Shown here piece by piece: positions 1 to 6,000 of a stretch of 6,313 nt of DNA. How positions within the stretch are numbered: position 1 is the first letter of the stretch; each line of letters begins with the position of its first letter. A model generated the notes under the pieces. The model did no database searches, was not told the origin of the DNA, and saw only the letters and a list, made by a program, of their open reading frames with translations. The stretch spans positions 1 through 6,313 of the forward strand of contig CAYZUX010000297.1 in NCBI GenBank assembly GCA_964481775.1, in the 5' to 3' direction. The translations under genes were made by a program, and so were the position numbers. The stretch is from OLB16 sp964481775 (GTDB taxonomy: Bacteria; Hinthialibacterota; Hinthialibacteria; OLB16).

Positions 1-295
1 TCCGAACCTCTTTACGCCGCGCGAGCCTTTCAGAAACATCCTCCGAACGTAACATCTGGTAGGCATCCACTATGCTCAATGCCAGGTCGCAATAACCGGG
101 ATACGTCCGACATTCGAAAAGCGCTGATCCGGAGGTGATCCATGCCTCTGCGGGTTGTTGTGTGAGGATTGAGTTCCTAACCAAAGCCATCTTCATCTCA
201 AGAGGGGAACGAGGGCCCATCTCCTCTGTCCAGGAACACTGACTGGTCACAAATAGAAACGAGAACAACACGATCACCCGACTCTGTTGCCACAT
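1..295 (-). CDS. Partial secreted protein of unknown function (N-terminal 98 residues)
   Basis: I do not recognise this gene. It begins with ATG at 295 and stays open to the left edge, so the C-terminus is missing. The start is well fixed: an in-frame TGA lies five codons upstream, no other start codon lies between, and a GGAG motif sits 7 bases before the ATG. Residues 1-19 look like a signal peptide: MWQQSR, then a hydrophobic run (VIVLFSFLFV, residues 7-16) and a plausible signal-peptidase I site after V-T-S (residue 18). Cys20 follows a weak lipobox-like TSQC, but Gln at -1 makes a lipoprotein unlikely. The mature part is mixed and probably helical (residues 32-47 and 69-95), with Cys62 and Cys69 seven residues apart. 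No known domain is visible. It has the same orientation as the 863-2908 gene but is separated by over 550 bases, so it is probably a separate transcription unit. The main doubt is whether a short open frame at a window edge is real. Confidence 0.6.
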   Translation of the reverse strand, partial: MWQQSRVIVLFSFLFVTSQCSWTEEMGPRSPLEMKMALVRNSILTQQPAEAWITSGSALFECRTYPGYCDLALSIVDAYQMLRSEDVSERLARRKEVR

Positions 296-433
296 GAGAT
301 TTCTCCATCAATAAAACACTGGTTTGTCCCACGGATTTACTGGTAACTTGGCAGTACCTGAATGCCACTTTCAGGTAGAATACAAACATTCCCTTACACT
401 CACTTTCTGGTTGTGAAAGAGAGAAAGCAGTGG

Positions 434-466
434 TATCGATCCACGAACCGATCGAGTGGATCAATA
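434..466. repeat. Inverted repeat, 7-base perfect arms extended by 3 more pairs
   Basis: GATCCAC (438-444) pairs with GTGGATC (456-462) across an 11-base loop. After one mismatch (C437/A463) the pairing continues with TAT (434-436) and ATA (464-466). The loop contains CGATCG, itself a palindrome. It lies about 140-170 bases upstream of the minus-strand start at 295. No T-run follows on either strand, so it is not an obvious intrinsic terminator. It could be an operator or a chance structure. Confidence 0.4.
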
Positions 467-562
467 TGCAGAGTTAAATGCAGGAACTAGCTTCGTGGCA
501 CTAGAATGCGGGCAGGGGGGATAGAAACATTTTCCAACGTGCAGGAAAGCCGGCAGAATTGA

Positions 563-784
563 AGCCAAGTTAGACCACGCCAATCCAATGGTCGTAAAAT
601 AATCGTTGTCTTATTAAAAGTCAAGAAGAAAAATCGTGATAGGTGCCGAATCGTATTGGGACTGGCACATCGTGTTGGCTGGCTGGAAGGAGAGGTTTTT
701 GAATCATTGAAGAAACTGATCTGGCCAAACCATGCCGACTTCGCGCCGGAGTTCCTGTACGAGAAGGTTCACGTGGCGGTGTGA
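563..784 (+). pseudogene. Possible decayed gene remnant (start-less open frame)
   Basis: This frame is open for 73 codons between a TGA at 560-562 and a TGA at 782-784 and contains no ATG; the only near-start of note is a TTG at 656. The second half has protein-like composition, including the stretches GLAHRVGWLEGEVFESL and APEFLYEKVHVAV, and its last codons favour G or C in the third position as the neighbouring genes do. The first part is low-complexity and lysine-rich (VLLKVKKKNRD) and looks noncoding. This would fit the 3' end of a gene whose 5' part was lost, for example a mobile-element or toxin-antitoxin fragment, but I recognise no family. It could equally be a chance open frame. Confidence 0.2.
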
Positions 785-862
785 AATAGGCGGGGGTCTC
801 ACGTCCTCACTTCACTTGGTAAGTGAATGCCTTCGTGGTCACTTGCCCATCCACTTTTCTCT

Positions 863-2908
863 TCATTTTATAAACCTATGATACCTCCCCAAATAATACG
901 GTAGAAGATAGAAAGTGCCCTCATGCTCCGAAAGTCCGGATCCTTCCGGTCCTTCGAGGTAGTCAAGATAGAAGCCATCGCGGTCTTGGCGTACATGCCC
1001 GCGTTCCTCGATCGGCAGCGCCTTGCCATCCACCCGTGACCAGCCATAGGCCGGCTGTTGACCCGGCGTTGGATCGAGCTGGACATCCAGCCGATGGCTG
1101 TTCTTCATTTCCCAGGCAATCAGATCAAGTGGCAGCCCGCGCAGGGTATCGAGTGTGTCGAGCAATGCCTGGTCATACTGCGTATAACGCTGGAGTTGGT
1201 TTTTCCGGTAAAGAGGATTATCAGGAAAAGCTTTCTCGAAGTACCCCTGTTCAGACAGCTGTTTGAAATGCTCCGCGCAGGCCCCATAGAGCAGGCTCCA
1301 CAACGGGTTCTTCTGCTTGCTGATGAACAACCAGAAGTGTTCCAGGCTCTGACGGTAGAGCATTAAAAGCTCTGGGTCCTTCTCGTAGTGCATCAGCGTG
1401 TAGTAGCACCACAGCCCGAGGTCATTGTCCCAGGGGGCGATCATCTCGGGCGGGAAGGTTACACGTGGAATCAGCGTGTTGATGTGGTAGAAATGCTTCT
1501 CGCGCAGTTCTTGCGCGGCCTCCAAATACTTCGTATCACCCGTGAGATGCTCCGCGGTGGCGAGGAAGCTCAGGATCATCAGGGAGTTCAGCCCGCGTTG
1601 CTCCCAGCCCTCATGGGTGAGCAGGTAATCCGGCCCGAAGCGGCCCCAACGTGTGGGACGGCCATCGTGATCGATCAGGTTGTAGCCATTGCGGATCAGG
1701 TGATCGGTGATTTCACGCACCACCTCGCGCACAGGAGCTTTCTCATCCTCACTCTCCGCTACGAGATCATAGTAGATGGCATAGAAGAAGTAGTGTGCCG
1801 CGAGTTCATCCGAACTGGTGTCGCATTTCCAGAAGAACTTCCCATCCTCACTCTTCACGAAACGGGGAGTGATCGCCTTCCAGAAGGGGTCCGATGCCTG
1901 GCTGCGTTGGTTGTACTCCGGCCCATATTGTTCATTGACCGGTTCATGCCAATCTGCAGGAATGATCACCCGTGCGGGGAAGCCCCGCATCGATTCGGGG
2001 ACGATATCAACTAACCGTTTGCAGGCCTCGAAGCACCGCCTGGCCAGCGCCTTGTCCGCTGGATCTTTGGTGAGCGCATACCGGAAGGCCATGGCGGTGC
2101 CATGCATGGCGGTGTAGCCGCCATCATTGTCGGTGATCTTCGGGTACCAGCTGGTGACATCTCCCTTGCGGGATAGGGCACAATCGGTGACATACCCATC
2201 CCGGTTGTGACGCGCCTCGACCTGTTCGAGGAAGAAGGCGGCCTTCTTTTCAAAAGTCATTTCCTGACGCTCAATCCGGCTGATTCCCTTGGGAGTGGCG
2301 ATCCAGGCTGTCCCATCGGGTTCCACCGCGATGCCGTTGACGTGGTCATCCGGCAGCCAGCGTTCTCCGAAACGGTAGTTCCAGCGCTGGCCATCGAAAC
2401 GGATTGCTCCGTGTTCGGTGCCGAACCAGATGACTCCATCCTCGCCTGCGGCCGCGCAGGTGAAATGGTCATAGGGAAGTCCCTCCGCGCCGGTGTAGAG
2501 CTTCCATTCCTTCCCGTCGAATACCCCCACCCCCTGATCACACCCAAACCAAAGGCGTCCCAGTGAATCGAAGGCCACAGCGGTCACTTTGCGTGGCGCC
2601 CAGGAGTATTTGGCATCAGCGGGGTAGAGCGGGGTGAAGGAGTCACCATCCTTCCAGCGGATATACAAGCCGCCCTCGGTACCGACAGCCACTGCTTTAT
2701 CTGAACGGGTGGCCACGGAATGAATGGGATGGGGAGGATCAAATCCTTCAACCTTGATTGGGCCTGTTTTTCTTAAAAGATCGGCTGGAACATGGTCTGT
2801 TTCGGAGAGAAAGGTCCTCACCTCTTGTGCGAACGGGTGGAGGATCACCCCCTGCTCCCCCGGCCCACTCACCATCATCGCTGCCGCCACCACCCATGTT
2901 GGAACCAT
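863..2908 (-). CDS. Exported regulator-propeller / alpha-alpha-barrel-like protein, function unknown
   Basis: Complete 681-residue protein. The ATG at 2908 is the only usable start: the frame has a TGA 13 codons upstream with no other start between, and GGAAGGAG lies 6 bases before the ATG. Residues 1-15 (MVPTWVVAAAMMVSG) form a short hydrophobic stretch lacking basic residues, a weak signal peptide. Residues 61-213 hold about four repeats of the two-component-regulator-propeller type: GLYIRWKDG near 80, LWFGCDQGVGVFDGKEW at 119-135, IWFGTEHGAIRFDGQRW at 160-176 and AWIATPKGISRIE at 201-213. Residues 217-681 are rich in amphipathic helices and resemble six-hairpin (alpha/alpha) glycosidase-like proteins, with conserved-looking acidic motifs: TDNDGGYTAMHG (259-270), CDTSSDELAAHYFFY (362-376), DHDGRPTRWGRFGP (413-426), WEQRGLNSLMILSF (435-448) and PWDNDLGLWCYY (492-503). 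I recall this combination as a recurring secreted type in Planctomycetota, Verrucomicrobiota and Bacteroidota. Enzymatic activity on carbohydrate is inference from the fold-like pattern; no catalytic residue is established. It is divergent from the CotH gene, 116 bases away. Confidence 0.93.
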   Translation of the reverse strand: MVPTWVVAAAMMVSGPGEQGVILHPFAQEVRTFLSETDHVPADLLRKTGPIKVEGFDPPHPIHSVATRSDKAVAVGTEGGLYIRWKDGDSFTPLYPADAKYSWAPRKVTAVAFDSLGRLWFGCDQGVGVFDGKEWKLYTGAEGLPYDHFTCAAAGEDGVIWFGTEHGAIRFDGQRWNYRFGERWLPDDHVNGIAVEPDGTAWIATPKGISRIERQEMTFEKKAAFFLEQVEARHNRDGYVTDCALSRKGDVTSWYPKITDNDGGYTAMHGTAMAFRYALTKDPADKALARRCFEACKRLVDIVPESMRGFPARVIIPADWHEPVNEQYGPEYNQRSQASDPFWKAITPRFVKSEDGKFFWKCDTSSDELAAHYFFYAIYYDLVAESEDEKAPVREVVREITDHLIRNGYNLIDHDGRPTRWGRFGPDYLLTHEGWEQRGLNSLMILSFLATAEHLTGDTKYLEAAQELREKHFYHINTLIPRVTFPPEMIAPWDNDLGLWCYYTLMHYEKDPELLMLYRQSLEHFWLFISKQKNPLWSLLYGACAEHFKQLSEQGYFEKAFPDNPLYRKNQLQRYTQYDQALLDTLDTLRGLPLDLIAWEMKNSHRLDVQLDPTPGQQPAYGWSRVDGKALPIEERGHVRQDRDGFYLDYLEGPEGSGLSEHEGTFYLLPYYLGRYHRFIK

Positions 2909-3024
2909 TGAACGCTCCTTCCATCCGGAATTCTTGTTACCCTCTCAGCAAGATGATATCCTTCCTCTTGCATAGGGAAAAAGCAGGACAAATCATTAAA
3001 CCGGTTTACGTTAAAGGAAGTCGG
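2909..3024. promoter_or_regulatory. Divergent promoter region shared by the two large genes
   Basis: These 116 bases separate two divergent start codons and must contain both promoters or their 5' leaders. On the minus strand the best -10-like hexamer is TATCAT (2953-2958), about 45 bases before the ATG, with only a poor -35 upstream. On the plus strand TTGCAT (2968-2973) and AATCAT (2991-2996) are 17 bases apart but both match consensus weakly. The Shine-Dalgarno motifs are GGAAGGAG for the minus gene (2915-2922) and AAAGGAAG for the plus gene (3013-3020). The region being regulatory is near certain from layout; the individual promoter hexamers are guesses. Confidence 0.6.
2997..3008. promoter_or_regulatory. 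Candidate LacI/GalR-type operator (12-base perfect palindrome)
   Basis: TAAACCGGTTTA is perfectly self-complementary, with the central CG dyad typical of LacI/GalR-family operators. It sits 16 bases before the ATG of the CotH gene and just downstream of the weak -10 candidate, where a bound repressor would block transcription of the plus-strand gene. The symmetry does not extend beyond 12 bases. No regulator gene is in the window, so the protein that binds is unknown. Confidence 0.4.
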
Positions 3025-6000
3025 ATGAAAATAACCTCCCAGCCAATTCTCGGAGCCACCCGTTTGTTTATGGCTCCTTTGTTAGGTTTCTTAATCATCA
3101 CAGTTCCCGTCAGCACCCCCGCCGGAGTCGTCATCAATGAGATCATGGCCAATCCCACGGACCGTGGTTTGGACTGGTCCCGTGGATACCCAGTTTACGG
3201 AAGTGGCGTGCCTTGGACCAGTCCTGATTTTGATGACTCCTCCTGGCCTCAAGGAGCAGGGCCACTCGGTTTTGGGTATACCGGATTGGGCACCACCCTC
3301 AACCTTCAATCCATCACCCCATCACTTTACCTGAGAAAAACTTTCGCTGTCTCCAGTTCAGATGCTATCCGTCCAGACCCGGTGCAGATTCTGGTCGATT
3401 TTGATGATGGGGTGGTGGTTTACCTGAATGGACAGGAGGTTGCCCGCAAAAGCATGGGGGGAGTTCATGGGTATGTTTACCATGACCAACCTGCTTATAA
3501 CCAACACAATGCCGGTAGCCAGGTGATCTTCTATCCGGGTGCCGCGTCCAGTGTATTGAAGGCCGGCACGAATGTCCTTGCGGTTCAGGTCCACAATGTC
3601 AACGTGGGTGATGGAGATTTGAAAATTTCCGTCGGGATGCAGATTGCCGGAACCCCCTTCTCTACGCTTTTCACGAAAACAGAGACATTCCGGTATTTCC
3701 CAGGGTTGACTGAACCTTCCGGTGGATTAAGCGAACCTCAGGAAATCCCCACCGATTGGCGATTACGTTGGATCCGGTTGGGATTCGATGACACCGGCTG
3801 GCCGAAAGGGCCGGGAGGATTTGGGTATGCCGATGGGGATGATGCCACGGTTTTGAACCTGAGCGGAAAGGCTTCCACTGTTTATATCCGCCGGGTTTTT
3901 GAAGTGACCCCTGATATCTTAGCTTCCAGTGGCCCCTTGCAGCTGGTCGCGGATTATGACGATGGTTTCATCGCCTACCTCAATGGCAAGGTGGTGGCCA
4001 GACGCAACGCTGGAACCACCGAAACTTTTTTCGCTTACAATGCCACCGCCACCGGTGACCACGAGGCCGGAACTCCGGCAACGATCAATCTGGGCCTTCC
4101 CTCAAGTTTCCTTGTCGAGGGAGAGAATGTGCTAGCGGTCCAGGCTTTCAATAATTCCCCAAACGGAAGTGACCTTTCGATCATTGTGGATCTGAAGATC
4201 GGTGGGACTACCAACCAGATGCTGGTCCGGCATGGAGATATCTGGCGTTACTGCAATGGTCTACGCGAACCGGCTGGTGAGCAGGCCCCTCTCGATGATG
4301 AGTTCAGCGACTGGATCGAGCTTTACAATAATGGCACGGAGTCCGTCTCATTGGCCGGGTGGTCATTGACCGATGATGAGGACCAACCGGGACAATGGGA
4401 CTTCCCGGATGTTTCCATTCCCGCTGGTGGGTTCCTGGTGGTCCTGGCTACGGGCAATCAAAATGTTCCTGCAGGTAATCACTACCTCCACGCGAATTTT
4501 GAACTCAGTTCGGAGGGTGAATACATTGGGCTTTACAACAATGGCCACCCGCGCCAGGTCGTGGACCGGATCTATCCTGGTTATCCCCCTCAGGATCAGG
4601 TTCACTCCTATGGACGTTCCGGCTCCGAGGGGAAGTTTTGTTACCTGGAGTTCGCTACACCGGGCGCTCCTAACATTGCGGGAGCAACATTTGCAGGAAT
4701 CCTTCCCAAGCCAGTCCTGAGTGCACCGCATGGAATCTACCCGGCCTCATTCGAACTCACGATGACCTGCTCCACAGCCGGTGCCCTCATTCGTTACACA
4801 ACCAATGGCTCCGAACCTACTGGGACGATTGGAGCGGATTATGAGAAGCCACTCCCCATCACTCACAATGCGGTGATTCGGGCGCGTTGTTTCAAGGAGG
4901 GATATATCCCCTCGGAGATTGTGACCCAAAGCTACCTGATGAACCTGATCGATGGGCAGGACACGGAGATCGCGAATCGTGATTTCATTGTCATGATCGG
5001 CTACACGGGCGAGGCTCCAACGACCCTGATCGGCCCCATGACCAGCCCCTACCCCACGCAAATGGTCGCTGGCACAGCACTCGGTCAGACTTTCGTGGCT
5101 CCAAAGCCATTCACACGCATTGGCTCCTCGAATCCCACCTGGTACACCACCAATGCGAACTTCAAACTGACTCTGTATGATGGCATAGGAGGGAATGCCA
5201 TTGCCTCGCGGGTGATCACCAATGCGGTGGACAATGCCACCAACTATCTCACCTTTCCGGAGCAACCTGCGGGGAGCTACTACCTGGAGATGTCTGATTT
5301 AACAGGTGGTGGACAGGTTGGCTGGTGGGGTGAGCCAGCCGATATCTATCCCTATGGTGAACCCCATATCCGCTACATTCCCACCACCGATGGCTATGCC
5401 GCTCTGAAATCGATCCCCGCGATCTCAATCGTCGGAGACTCAGGGGGCAGCATCTACAAGCCGCATGGTGTGCTGGCGATTGTGGGAGGCTCCTATTCAA
5501 GTGGAAAATGGATGCCAACAACGATCGATGACTACAATCATGTGATTGTGCATGGACGCTGTTATGAACGGCCTGTCTCGGTGGAGTTCATCCCCCCTGA
5601 TGGGCAACCGGGATTCCAGGCGAATTGCGGAATCCGTCCAGGCCGCAGCGATGTCTGGCGCCCGGGACTGCAACTGACCGAGGGAGTATGGCTTGGGGTT
5701 GGCAACAAGTTCACCTTCCGTTTCTACTTCCGTGGTGATTATGGACTGGATGAACTGGATTATCCCCTGTTTCCGGATACTTCGGTTGACCAATACAAGA
5801 TCCTCGCCATCCGGTCGGGGAATGATACCGACTACAACAATCCTTTTGTGAAGGAATCATTCCTGTTCAGGACCCTGGCTGCATGCGGCCAGGTCTCGCC
5901 CCATTGCCGTAACATCAACCTGTTCATCAATGGTGAGTTCAAGAATTATTATTCAGTCACCGACCGGGTGGATGTCCCATTCCTTCAGCAGCATTACAAG

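Larger units (their letters stand above)
296..862. other. Intergenic stretch without a convincing intact gene
   Basis: No reading frame here has a good start, a ribosome binding site and protein-like composition together. Contents I can point to: a near-perfect inverted repeat at 434-466; two copies of CACTTTC(A/T)GGT at 366-376 and 401-411, upstream of the left minus-strand gene; a plus-strand frame open from 563 to a TGA at 782-784 with no ATG, possibly a gene remnant; and a 19-codon minus-strand frame at 807-866 overlapping the stop of the adjacent gene. The left part should contain the promoter of the gene starting at 295, but I see no strong -35/-10 pair. Base composition is more AT-rich than in the large genes, as expected for noncoding or decaying sequence. 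Confidence 0.6.

Noticed and set aside
231..295. A lipobox reading for the left-edge protein (TSQC at residues 17-20).
   Set aside because: Gln at -1 and Thr at -3 depart from the usual lipobox, while V-T-S at residues 16-18 gives an acceptable signal-peptidase I site.
198..464. An 88-codon minus-strand frame beginning at a TTG.
   Set aside because: It overlaps, in another frame, the partial gene starting at 295. It has only a TTG start with no ribosome binding site, no signal or domain, and the competing frame has a good ribosome binding site and a signal peptide.
811..827. A perfect hairpin TTCACTT-GGT-AAGTGAA considered as a terminator for the propeller gene.
   Set aside because: The stem is only 7 pairs and AT-rich, the loop is 3 bases, and no T-run follows on either strand, so it does not fit an intrinsic terminator.
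1388..2014. A 208-codon plus-strand frame opposite the propeller gene.
   Set aside because: It lies wholly within the coding region of the minus-strand gene, whose family motifs are clear, and its own product shows no recognisable domain. It is a shadow frame, as are the other plus-strand frames between 1036 and 2975.
3070..3072. A second in-frame ATG (residue 16) as the start of the CotH gene.
   Set aside because: Starting there would remove the basic n-region of the signal peptide, and the ATG at 3025 has the better placed AAAGGAAG motif.
4747..5265. A 172-codon minus-strand frame inside the CotH gene.
   Set aside because: The plus strand here encodes the end of the chitobiase-like repeat and the domain that follows, in a frame continuous for over 1090 codons. 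The minus frame is a shadow.
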